From assembly GCF_035920345.1 (NCBI RefSeq), contig NZ_CP109149.1, positions 7,936,001 to 8,000,000 on the forward strand: a stretch of DNA of 64,000 bases, read 5' to 3'. This document shows positions 16,507 through 25,191 of the stretch, piece after piece. A program made the position numbers and the translations under genes. The notes under the pieces are model-generated. The model ran no database searches. It was given only the letters and a program-made list of their open reading frames with translations, and was not told where the DNA came from. Position 1 is the first letter of the stretch. Each line of letters starts with the position of its first letter. This DNA is from Nocardia vinacea (GTDB taxonomy: Bacteria > Actinomycetota > Actinomycetes > Mycobacteriales > Mycobacteriaceae).

Positions 16507-17177
16507 CCAGCCTCGAGAAGAAGGCAAACCTGACCCTCCCGGTCAAGGAATTCGGCGGCAAGACCAACGGCACCGTCGATCTCCCCGGGGAGATCTTCGA
16601 TGCCACCGCGAACATCTCGCTGATGCACCAGGTGGTCATCGCGCAGCTGGCCGCGGCTCGCCAGGGCACGCATTCCACCAAGACTCGCGGTGAAGTCCGC
16701 GGTGGTGGCAAGAAGCCGTACCGCCAGAAGGGCACCGGTCGCGCCCGTCAGGGTTCGACCCGCGCGCCGCAGTTCACCGGTGGTGGCACCGTGCACGGTC
16801 CGCAGCCGCGTGACTACAGCCAGCGCACCCCCAAGAAGATGATCCGCGCCGCGCTGCGTGGCGCCCTCTCGGATCGTGCGCGCAACGAGCGCATCCACGT
16901 GATCACCGAACTGGTCTCGGGTCAGACCCCGTCGACCAAGACCGCGAAGTCGTTCCTGTCCGAGCTGTCGGACCGGAAGAAGTTCCTGCTCGTCCTCGGA
17001 CGTGAGGACATCGCGGGCTGGAAGAGCGTGCAGAACCTGGAGTTCGTGCACCCGATCGCGCCGGATCAGCTCAACACCTACGACGTGCTGGAAAGCGACG
17101 AAGTGGTGTTCAGCGTCGAGGCCTTGAACGCCTTCGTGCACGGCCCCGCCGAATCCGCACAGGAGGAGAGCAAGTGA
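16503..17177 (+). CDS. rplD: 50S ribosomal protein L4
   Basis: 224 aa. Lines the exit tunnel with L22, and in some bacteria represses its own S10 operon. Conserved [21 protein letters not shown] loop at residues ~75-95. Start overlaps the rplC stop (ATGA); its own stop overlaps the rplW start (GTGA), so translation is coupled. Confidence 0.96.
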   Translation: MTSLEKKANLTLPVKEFGGKTNGTVDLPGEIFDATANISLMHQVVIAQLAAARQGTHSTKTRGEVRGGGKKPYRQKGTGRARQGSTRAPQFTGGGTVHGPQPRDYSQRTPKKMIRAALRGALSDRARNERIHVITELVSGQTPSTKTAKSFLSELSDRKKFLLVLGREDIAGWKSVQNLEFVHPIAPDQLNTYDVLESDEVVFSVEALNAFVHGPAESAQEESK

Positions 17178-17479
17178 CCACGATCGCCGACCCCCGCGAC
17201 ATTCTGCTGGCGCCGGTCATCTCGGAGAAGTCCTACGGACTGATCGAGGAAGGTACCTACACCTTCATCGTGCACCCGGATTCCAACAAGACGCAGATCA
17301 AGATCGCCGTCGAGAAGGTCTTCGGTGTGAAGGTGACCAGCGTCAACACCGCCAACCGTCAGGGCAAGCGCAAGCGGACCCGCTTCGGTTACGGCAAGCG
17401 CAAGGACACCAAGCGCGCGCTCGTGACCATCTCGGCCGACAGCAAGCCCATCGAGATCTTCGGAGGCCCGGTCGCGTAA
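17174..17479 (+). CDS. rplW: 50S ribosomal protein L23
   Basis: 101 aa. L23 sits at the tunnel exit and docks trigger factor and SRP. Family motifs [11 protein letters not shown] and [17 protein letters not shown] are present. GTG start at the GTGA overlap with rplD. The 33-base gap to rplB is one of the larger ones in the operon. Confidence 0.96.
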   Translation: MTTIADPRDILLAPVISEKSYGLIEEGTYTFIVHPDSNKTQIKIAVEKVFGVKVTSVNTANRQGKRKRTRFGYGKRKDTKRALVTISADSKPIEIFGGPVA

Positions 17480-17512
17480 GCGCCTGGGAATCCAGAAAGC
17501 AGAGAAGAACTC

Positions 17513-18349
17513 ATGGCAATCCGTAAGTACAAGCCAACTACGCCGGGCCGTCGTGGCTCCAGCGTCTCGGACTTCGCTGAGATCACTCGGTCGACCCCCG
17601 AGAAGTCGCTGATCCGCCCGCTGCACAGCAAGGGTGGCCGCAACGCCCACGGTCGCATCACCACCCGTCATCGCGGTGGCGGCCACAAGCGTGCCTACCG
17701 TCTGATCGACTTCCGTCGCCTGGACAAGGACGGCATCCCGGCCAAGGTCGCGCACATCGAGTACGACCCGAACCGCACCGCCAACATCGCGCTGCTGCAT
17801 TACGTGGACGGCGAGAAGCGCTACATCATCGCCCCCAAGGGCGTGGTGCAGGGCACCCCGATCGAGTCCGGCCCGACCGCCGACATCAAGCCGGGTAACA
17901 ACCTGCCGCTGCGCAATATCCCGACCGGTACCACGATCCACAACGTGGAGCTGCGTCCGGGTGGTGGCGCCAAGCTGGCCCGTGCCGCCGGCATGAGCGT
18001 CCAGCTGCTCGGTAAGGAAGGCCCCTACGCCACGCTGCGTATGCCCTCCGGTGAGATCCGTCGCGTCGACGTGCGCTGCCGCGCCACCGTCGGCGAGGTC
18101 GGCAACGCCGAACAGTCGAACATCAACTGGGGTAAGGCCGGCCGTATGCGCTGGAAGGGTCGCCGCCCCACGGTCCGTGGTGTCGTCATGAACCCGGTCG
18201 ACCACCCGCATGGTGGTGGTGAAGGCAAGACCTCCGGTGGTCGCCACCCGGTCTCGCCGTGGGGTCAGCCGGAAGGCCGTACCCGCAAGCCCAACCGTCC
18301 GAGCGACAAGCTCATCGTCCGCCGTCGCAAGACCGGCAAGAAGCGCTGA
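17513..18349 (+). CDS. rplB: 50S ribosomal protein L2
   Basis: 278 aa. An essential 23S-binding protein of the peptidyl-transferase region. Standard N-terminus [20 protein letters not shown]. The conserved catalytic-centre loop [16 protein letters not shown] (with the key histidine) is near residues 223-238. AGAAGAA-type ribosome site upstream. Confidence 0.97.
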   Translation: MAIRKYKPTTPGRRGSSVSDFAEITRSTPEKSLIRPLHSKGGRNAHGRITTRHRGGGHKRAYRLIDFRRLDKDGIPAKVAHIEYDPNRTANIALLHYVDGEKRYIIAPKGVVQGTPIESGPTADIKPGNNLPLRNIPTGTTIHNVELRPGGGAKLARAAGMSVQLLGKEGPYATLRMPSGEIRRVDVRCRATVGEVGNAEQSNINWGKAGRMRWKGRRPTVRGVVMNPVDHPHGGGEGKTSGGRHPVSPWGQPEGRTRKPNRPSDKLIVRRRKTGKKR

Positions 18350-18364
18350 AGGAGGAGGTAAGAA

Positions 18365-18646
18365 ATGCCACGTAGCCTCAAGAAGGGCCCGTTCGTCGAC
18401 GACCACCTCCTCGCGAAGGTGGACGTTCAGAACGAAAAGGGCAGCAAGCAGGTCATCAAGACCTGGTCCCGTCGTTCGACCATCATCCCCGATTTCATCG
18501 GCCACACCTTCGCCGTCCATGACGGCCGCAAGCATGTGCCGGTGTTCGTCTCGGAGTCCATGGTCGGCCACAAGCTGGGTGAGTTCGCGCCCACCAGGAC
18601 GTTCAAGAGCCACGTCAAGGAAGACCGGAAGAGCAAGCGGCGATGA
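18365..18646 (+). CDS. rpsS: 30S ribosomal protein S19
   Basis: 93 aa. A 30S head protein bound with S13. [19 protein letters not shown] start and [15 protein letters not shown] core are typical. GGAGGAGG lies seven to fourteen bases before the ATG, the strongest ribosome site of the operon. Overlaps rplV by four bases. Confidence 0.97.
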   Translation: MPRSLKKGPFVDDHLLAKVDVQNEKGSKQVIKTWSRRSTIIPDFIGHTFAVHDGRKHVPVFVSESMVGHKLGEFAPTRTFKSHVKEDRKSKRR

Positions 18647-19074
18647 GCGAAGCGAAGAGCAAATCAGCGCAGGGCAGCACTGAGATTCAGAATCCGACTG
18701 CCCACGCGACGGCGAAGCATGTTCGCGTCACCCCGATGAAGGCTCGCCGTGTCGTGGACCTGGTCCGCGGCAAGCGGGTCGAGGACGCCCTGGCGATCCT
18801 GAAGTTCGCGCCGCAGGCCGCGAGCGAGCCGGTCGCCAAGGTCGTGGCCAGCGCCGCGGCGAACGCCGAGAACAACCTCGGCCTGAACCCGTCGACCCTG
18901 GTGATCTCGACTGCCTACGTCGACGAGGGCGCGACCATGAAGCGTTTCCAGCCGCGGGCCCAGGGCCGCGCGTTCCGGATCCGCAAGCGCACCAGCCACA
19001 TCACCATCGAGGTCGAGAGCGTGCCCACCGCCGGTGGATCCACTCGTAACCGCCGGAAGGGAGGGGCAAAGTAA
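18643..19074 (+). CDS. rplV: 50S ribosomal protein L22
   Basis: 143 aa, with the N- and C-terminal extensions common in actinobacteria. The core [20 protein letters not shown] and the tunnel-lining loop ([20 protein letters not shown]) are intact. The loop carries macrolide-resistance positions in other species; I see no obvious deletion. Confidence 0.96.
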   Translation: MSEAKSKSAQGSTEIQNPTAHATAKHVRVTPMKARRVVDLVRGKRVEDALAILKFAPQAASEPVAKVVASAAANAENNLGLNPSTLVISTAYVDEGATMKRFQPRAQGRAFRIRKRTSHITIEVESVPTAGGSTRNRRKGGAK

Positions 19075-19884
<810 letters not shown>

Positions 19885-19887
19885 CGC

Positions 19888-20303
<416 letters not shown>

Positions 20304-20304
<1 letters not shown>

Positions 20305-20543
20305 TGGCTACCGGTACACCGGCCGCAGAGCTCCGCGAGCTCAACGAAGAGGAGCTCGTCGCCCGCCTGCGCGAGTCGAAGGAAGAGCTGTTCAATCTGC
20401 GCTTCCAGATGGCGACGGGTCAGTTGGACAACAACCGTCGCCTGCGCGTCGTGCGTCACGAGATCGCGCGCATCTACACGGTCATGCGTGAGCGCGAGCT
20501 CGGCCTGGCCTCGGCACCCGCTGGCAAGGGAGATGCGGCATGA
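20304..20543 (+). CDS. rpmC: 50S ribosomal protein L29
   Basis: 79 aa. A small helical-hairpin protein near the exit tunnel. Core [20 protein letters not shown] and [18 protein letters not shown] 20304 chosen because it overlaps the rplP stop and follows GGAGGAG; an in-frame GTG-type start upstream would add residues foreign to L29. Confidence 0.95.
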
Positions 20544-20821
20544 GTGAAGAGAAAGTGACCCCCGAGGTCAAGCGCGGCACCCGCAAGGTCCGCATCGGCT
20601 ACGTGGTCTCGGACAAGATGAACAAGACCATCGTCGTCGAGCTGGAAGATCGCACGCGGCACAAGCTCTACGGCAAGATCATTCGCTCCACCACCAAGGT
20701 GAAGGCGCATGACGAGAACGAGATCGCCGGTGTCGGCGACCGCGTCCAGCTGATGGAGACCCGCCCGCTGTCCGCCACTAAGCACTGGCGGTTGGTCGAG
20801 GTCCTGGAGAAGGCCAAGTAA
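20540..20821 (+). CDS. rpsQ: 30S ribosomal protein S17
   Basis: 93 aa. 16S-rRNA binding OB-fold protein. [20 protein letters not shown] and the end segment [21 protein letters not shown] are diagnostic. Last gene of the S10 operon; a palindromic repeat and then a terminator follow. The spc operon (rplN onward) is not adjacent. Confidence 0.96.
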   Translation: MSEEKVTPEVKRGTRKVRIGYVVSDKMNKTIVVELEDRTRHKLYGKIIRSTTKVKAHDENEIAGVGDRVQLMETRPLSATKHWRLVEVLEKAK

Positions 20822-20824
20822 CCG

Positions 20825-20852
20825 TAGCGACTGCTTGCAGGTCGCTCGAAAC
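20825..20852 (+). repeat. 28-bp hairpin repeat, copy B (rpsQ 3' region)
   Basis: Identical over all 28 bases to copy C inside the lysine N-hydroxylase gene (44205-44232). Arms AGCGAC and GTCGCT, extended by TGC/GCA, enclose a short TT loop. It lies four bases after the rpsQ stop codon and before the operon terminator, so it is transcribed. Confidence 0.88.
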
Positions 20853-20878
20853 GGTCAGCCCTTTCCGGCGGTAAAAGC

Positions 20879-20914
20879 AAAGGCCCGCTTCCCATTTGGG
20901 AAGCGGGCCTTTTT
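20879..20914 (+). terminator. Rho-independent terminator of the S10 operon
   Basis: AAAGGCCCGCTTCCC (20879-20893) pairs perfectly with GGGAAGCGGGCCTTT (20898-20912) around an ATTT loop, and the T run continues to 20914. Confidence 0.95.
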
Positions 20915-20940
20915 CATATTTGCTCGGCGGTTCGCATTAT

Positions 20941-21435
20941 TCACCCGGTCCGTGGAGCCGGTCGATCGTAACGATCGAATATCGATGCCATCGTGGTGCT
21001 GATGACGTTCGACAGTATTGGCAGTAATTGATCGCGGCACGGTGGATTGATCCAGTGCGCCCCTTCTCGGGTCCAGCGCCCGAGGCTTGTCGGTATCATC
21101 AGCGCGCTGCCGACGGCTGGCACACAAATGTTTTTGCGTGCCAGCAGTTCCAGGACTTGACTACCCGGGGAGTAGTCCACGGCCGCGACGAAGGTCCAGC
21201 GGATCTGCCGCGCCAGCACTGGGCTGGGAGTCCCCTGCTGTACCAAGGAATTTCGGACTTTTTCAGCCAATAGCTTGGGCATGTGGATAATGCCCAGATG
21301 GTTCGTCACCGGCAGCATGACGTAACCGCCGCGTTCCTCCGCGGGGAGATGAAACTGTTGGCGGTAGTAGCCCGCCCAATCGACGACGCTCTCGAGTTCC
21401 TCGGTGTCCACGGTGGCCTTTGTCCCGTTCAGCAC
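20941..21435 (-). CDS. Hypothetical protein divergent from XRE regulator
   Basis: 164 aa, unrecognised. It has no membrane segment or signal peptide. Visible segments (VVDWAGYYRQQFHLPAEERGG, LGIIHMPK, ending with SLGRWTREGAHWINPP) suggest a compact soluble protein. The last of these loosely recalls primase-polymerase N-domains, but I do not claim that. It is divergent from the XRE gene with ~107 bp between, and the pair followed by a Nudix gene looks like a conserved actinobacterial arrangement (inference). Confidence 0.6.
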   Translation of the reverse strand: MLNGTKATVDTEELESVVDWAGYYRQQFHLPAEERGGYVMLPVTNHLGIIHMPKLLAEKVRNSLVQQGTPSPVLARQIRWTFVAAVDYSPGSQVLELLARKNICVPAVGSALMIPTSLGRWTREGAHWINPPCRDQLLPILSNVISTTMASIFDRYDRPAPRTG

Positions 21436-21542
21436 TGATGTCGTTTGGTTTGCAAGTAGCCTGAGGCCGGATCAGATGTATGCCCGGAATATCTTTCCGG
21501 GATTGTTGCCCAGCCGAGTCGGAAGATTGTGTTGTGCGCGGA

Positions 21543-22754
21543 ATGACCCAGAACCTCACCATCGGTGAGCGGGTGTCTTGGTACCGGCGGCGTCGCGGTA
21601 TGTCCCAAGACGTGCTAGCCGGTCTTGTCGGGCGGACAGACGATTGGATGAGCAAGGTCGAGAACAATCGGATTCCGCTGGACCGCTTGTCGGTGATCCG
21701 CCTACTCGCAGACGCACTGGACGTTTCGCTGGGAGACCTGATCGGTGATCCGAGTCTGTTGGAATGGACCGCCGACAGCGGGAGTTCGACCATCCCCGCA
21801 CTCCGGGCCGCGTTGATGGACTACAGCCATTTGATGCCTGCGCCGGTGCCGCCCGCTCGTGATCCGGACTCGTTTCAACTCCCCGCACTCGAACGGGAGC
21901 TGTGTGGTGTTTTCGATGCCTATCAGGGGGCCAGGTTCGGATTTGTGGCGGGTCGATTGCCCGGCCTGTTATCTGCCGCGCTGGCGGTCGCCCAGCGAGC
22001 GGGGGACGAATCCGGATACCGGCTGTTGGCGCTGTGCTATCAGGTGGCGGCCTCGGTGTTGACCAAGCTCGGCGAAACCGATTTGGCTTGGAACGCCGCA
22101 GAACGAGGTCTCGCGGCGGCTCAGCGAACCGATGATCTCGCGATTGTCGGTTCCCTGATGCGATCGGTCGCCTTCACGGTGATGTCAACGGGCCGTGTGC
22201 AACCCGCTGTCGATCTGGTCGAAGCCGGAGCGGACTACTTGCAGCCGTACCTGCATGAGGGTCGGGACGACATGTTGTCGGTGTACGGAACGCTGCTGCT
22301 CGTTGGCTCGATGGCAGCCGCGCGGAGCAATCGTCGTGACACCGTGCAGGAGTTTCTGGCCGAGGCGGATGTGGCTGCGCGGAAGCTGGGTGGTGATCGG
22401 AACTGCCTGTGGACAGCGTTCGGGCCCACCAATGTCGCGATCCATCGAGTCAACACCGCGATGGAACTCGGCGATGTGCAGATCGCGCTTCGGTTGGGTC
22501 CCGGGCTGGATACCTCCGCCCTCCCGGTGGAGCGCCGGATTCGGCACCAACTCGAGCTTGCTCGCGCGTTCAATCTGGCCGGCCGCCAGCAGGATTCGGT
22601 GTCGGCTCTGCTCGACGCCGAGCAGGCGGCTCCGGAACAGGTTCGCCATCATTACCTCAGCCGACAACTCGTACTCACCTGGATGCGCAACGCGCACGGC
22701 AGTCCTTCGTTCGTCTTGCAAGCCTTGGCCCAACGAATGCACGTCGTGAGGTGA
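21543..22754 (+). CDS. XRE-family regulator with TPR-like C-terminal region
   Basis: 403 aa. An N-terminal HTH (residues ~6-62: IGERVSWYRRRRGMSQDVLAGLVGRTDDWMSKVENNRI) is followed by ~330 mainly helical residues with TPR-like pairs, the layout of many actinobacterial one-component regulators. ATG 21543 is the first methionine directly before the HTH; an upstream ATG at 21480 would add residues without structure. It ends four bases before the Nudix start codon, implying one transcript. Confidence 0.8.
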   Translation: MTQNLTIGERVSWYRRRRGMSQDVLAGLVGRTDDWMSKVENNRIPLDRLSVIRLLADALDVSLGDLIGDPSLLEWTADSGSSTIPALRAALMDYSHLMPAPVPPARDPDSFQLPALERELCGVFDAYQGARFGFVAGRLPGLLSAALAVAQRAGDESGYRLLALCYQVAASVLTKLGETDLAWNAAERGLAAAQRTDDLAIVGSLMRSVAFTVMSTGRVQPAVDLVEAGADYLQPYLHEGRDDMLSVYGTLLLVGSMAAARSNRRDTVQEFLAEADVAARKLGGDRNCLWTAFGPTNVAIHRVNTAMELGDVQIALRLGPGLDTSALPVERRIRHQLELARAFNLAGRQQDSVSALLDAEQAAPEQVRHHYLSRQLVLTWMRNAHGSPSFVLQALAQRMHVVR

Positions 22755-22758
22755 ACCA

Positions 22759-23223
22759 ATGACCGATGCGGACAATCGGTTTGCGCGCGCACGCCTGGCG
22801 GCGGGAGCGCTCTTCGTGCTCGGCGATGAGGTGCTGTTGGTGCACAAGACTTACGGCAGCGGTTGGGATATTCCCGGCGGGTATGTCGAGCCCGGGGAGT
22901 CGCCAGGTGCGGCCTGCCGTCGCGAGGTTCGCGAAGAGCTCGGAATCGACCGTGCGCCAAAGTGTTTGCTGGTTCACGATTGGGCGCCGAGCGAGGGTGA
23001 AGGCGACAAGATTCTCTATGTTTTCGATTGTGGCGATATCGGATCCGATGAGCGGGCCATCAGCCTCCAGGAGACCGAACTCGACCGCTGGGCGTGGGTC
23101 GCGTTGTCGAAGCTCGATGACTACCTGATCCCGCGGCTCGCCCGCCGACTGCGCCAAGCCCATATCGCGCGTTCCATGAGCCGTACCGTCTACCTCGAAC
23201 ATGGTGATCCTGCGCCGATGTGA
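22759..23223 (+). CDS. Nudix hydrolase
   Basis: 154 aa. Hydrolyses a nucleoside diphosphate linked to another group, metal-dependent. The Nudix box is complete at residues 41-63: G41-x5-E47-x7-R55-E56-x2-E59-E60-x-G62. GTGAGGTGAACC precedes the ATG. Co-transcribed with the XRE regulator by spacing. Substrate not predictable. Confidence 0.88.
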   Translation: MTDADNRFARARLAAGALFVLGDEVLLVHKTYGSGWDIPGGYVEPGESPGAACRREVREELGIDRAPKCLLVHDWAPSEGEGDKILYVFDCGDIGSDERAISLQETELDRWAWVALSKLDDYLIPRLARRLRQAHIARSMSRTVYLEHGDPAPM

Positions 23224-23268
23224 TCCGGGCTCGACCAGGTGCTCGGTTGCACGCCGTCGGATCGAATC

Positions 23269-24519
23269 ATGGGATTAATCGGTGGCGTCCGGGTGGGCGG
23301 GCATGGGACGCTCGGTCGAGTGCGGGCCTACAGGGAGGTGCTGGCTGACTCGGCGGTGCGGAATGTGCTGCTGCTGGGTGTGATGGTTCGCATTCCGTTC
23401 TTCGCCGGGGCGGTATTGCTCGCATTGCATGTGGTGCAGACATTGCACGGGTCGTATGGTCAGGCCGGGGCGCTGAGTTCGGTTGTCACGCTGTGTGTTG
23501 CGGCGAGTGGGCCGTGGCGCGGGCGGATGCTGGATCGCTTCGGGCTGCGACGGACGATTCTGCCGTCGATCGTGGTCGGGGCGGTGTGCTGGTCGATCGC
23601 GCCGTTCGTCGGGTATGGGGCGCTGTTGGTGCTGGCGGCGGTCGCCGGGCTTTTCGATATCCCGATCTTCACAGTGGTTCGGCAGGCCGTGATCGCCACG
23701 ACCACCGAGCAGAGCCGCCAACCGGCGCTGGCATTGGAATCGGTGTCGGTAGAGATGGCGTTCATGGTCGGGCCGGTGCTCGGCGTCGCGGCCGCGACGG
23801 CTTGGTCGACGACGCTCACCCTGTTCGGGATGCAGATGGCGCTGGTGTTGGCGGGAGTCTTTGTGTGGGTCCGCAATCCGCCGCTGCGCTGCGATGACAG
23901 GGGCGGGGATGACAAGGCAGCGGACGCGACGGTGCCGCGGCGCGAATGGTTTCGGGTCGAGTTCGTCGCGCTGTGCATCGGCGCGTGTGTGGCGATCGCG
24001 GTGCTCGCGGGTTCGGAATTGACATTCGTATCCGCGATTCGCGAGTTCGGCGCGCAGCGGTGGCTCGGCGTGGTCATGGCGGTCTGGGGTTTCGGTTCGC
24101 TGGTCGGCGGGCTCGTCTACGGTGCGTTGCACCGCTCCATTTCGACGTATGTGCTGCTCGCCGGGCTCGGCGCCGTCACCATTCCGATGTGCTTCGCCGT
24201 CGGTCCGCTATCGCTGGGCGTGACCGGGTTCATCGCCGGAGCGCTTTGTGCGCCAACACTTATCGCATCCGTCGACCAGTTGAGTCGAATTGTTCCGGAG
24301 GGCGGGCGCGGCGAGGCGATCGGCTGGCATGGTGCCGCGATGACGCTCGGCAACGGCATCGGCAGTTCCCTCTGCGGCGTCGCGATCGACGCGGGCGGAT
24401 TCCCGGCGGGTTTCGCGGCGGCCGCATTGCTCGGGCTCGGGCTCGGAATCGGGCTGTCGCTGCTGGTCAAGGTGGTGCGTCGGGTCGACCGGGAGGGGCA
24501 GCCTGCCGGGGCGCTCTGA
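23269..24519 (+). CDS. MFS transporter
   Basis: About 416 aa with ~12 hydrophobic segments and a loop GRMLDRFGLRRTI after TM2-3 that matches the MFS signature. A long charged loop near the middle (residues ~205-225) splits the two halves. Start uncertain: ATG 23269 has no clear ribosome site; an in-frame GTG at 23239 would give 426 aa. It follows the Nudix gene by 45 bp and may be read from the same promoter. An efflux role is likely for this subgroup but the substrate is unknown. Confidence 0.8.
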   Translation: MGLIGGVRVGGHGTLGRVRAYREVLADSAVRNVLLLGVMVRIPFFAGAVLLALHVVQTLHGSYGQAGALSSVVTLCVAASGPWRGRMLDRFGLRRTILPSIVVGAVCWSIAPFVGYGALLVLAAVAGLFDIPIFTVVRQAVIATTTEQSRQPALALESVSVEMAFMVGPVLGVAAATAWSTTLTLFGMQMALVLAGVFVWVRNPPLRCDDRGGDDKAADATVPRREWFRVEFVALCIGACVAIAVLAGSELTFVSAIREFGAQRWLGVVMAVWGFGSLVGGLVYGALHRSISTYVLLAGLGAVTIPMCFAVGPLSLGVTGFIAGALCAPTLIASVDQLSRIVPEGGRGEAIGWHGAAMTLGNGIGSSLCGVAIDAGGFPAGFAAAALLGLGLGIGLSLLVKVVRRVDREGQPAGAL

Positions 24520-24537
24520 AATCGCTCGGCACAAGAC

Positions 24538-24567
24538 TTGCGTTATACGTATACATCTACTTATAGT
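24538..24567 (+). promoter_or_regulatory. Putative promoter with embedded operator for the EXLDI-MMPL genes
   Basis: TTGCGT (24538-24543) and TATAGT (24562-24567) are spaced 18 bp. The spacer contains the perfect palindrome TATACGTATA (24544-24553), as expected for a repressor site between the -35 and -10 boxes. Assigned by eye. Confidence 0.5.
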
Positions 24568-24702
24568 GATTCCCGACGGGTGCCGACGAGCAGGCTCGAG
24601 GCGACCGGAAAACGGCAGATCAACTCACCGCAGCGGACCGAATCGGGTCCGCCGCCGTCGAACCCATGCTTTTTTGCATATCTATTTATGAGACGGGGAA
24701 TC

Positions 24703-25149
24703 ATGACAGCGGATTCGAACGCACCGGCCGACACCGCTTCGGACGTAGCCACGATCAATATCGATAAGAACGCATCGGATATGCGAGATGTGCTGCTCGA
24801 GGTCGGTCCCGGCGGCCTGCGCAGGCAGCGCTTCGTCGGGCGAAAGCTCGGTGAGACAAGGGAATTCACCAAGTCGGGAATCGAAGTGATCCGGGTCTAC
24901 CTGAGCCGCAAGGGCAAATACGTAGTGCATCGGCGGCGGGCCGACTGGATGGACTTCGCACTGACGAACTGGACCAAGGATCTGAAGAACTGGCGCGAGA
25001 TCTTCGATGCCGACGACCAGACCTGGGGTGACTACACGGTGGACATCGTCGACTCGGTCGAGGAACTCGCCGGGCGGATTCCGGCACGCAGCTACCGCGA
25101 ACTCGTCGGCACCGCGATGACTCCGAAGATCGACGAACTCGACATCTGA
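24703..25149 (+). CDS. EXLDI family protein
   Basis: 148 aa. The C-terminus ends ...KIDELDI, the E-x-L-D-I motif that names this actinobacterial/firmicute family; its function is unknown. It is hydrophilic, with a central basic and aromatic stretch (RKGKYVVHRRRADWMDF) and several Trp residues. ATG 24703 has GGGGA seven bases upstream; earlier in-frame ATGs (24538, 24688) run through the promoter region. It is followed after 42 bp by an MMPL transporter, probably in one operon. Confidence 0.85.
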   Translation: MTADSNAPADTASDVATINIDKNASDMRDVLLEVGPGGLRRQRFVGRKLGETREFTKSGIEVIRVYLSRKGKYVVHRRRADWMDFALTNWTKDLKNWREIFDADDQTWGDYTVDIVDSVEELAGRIPARSYRELVGTAMTPKIDELDI

Positions 25150-25191
25150 GACCGGGCCGCTCGTTCGGACCTCGAAAGGAACTTCTCCCAC

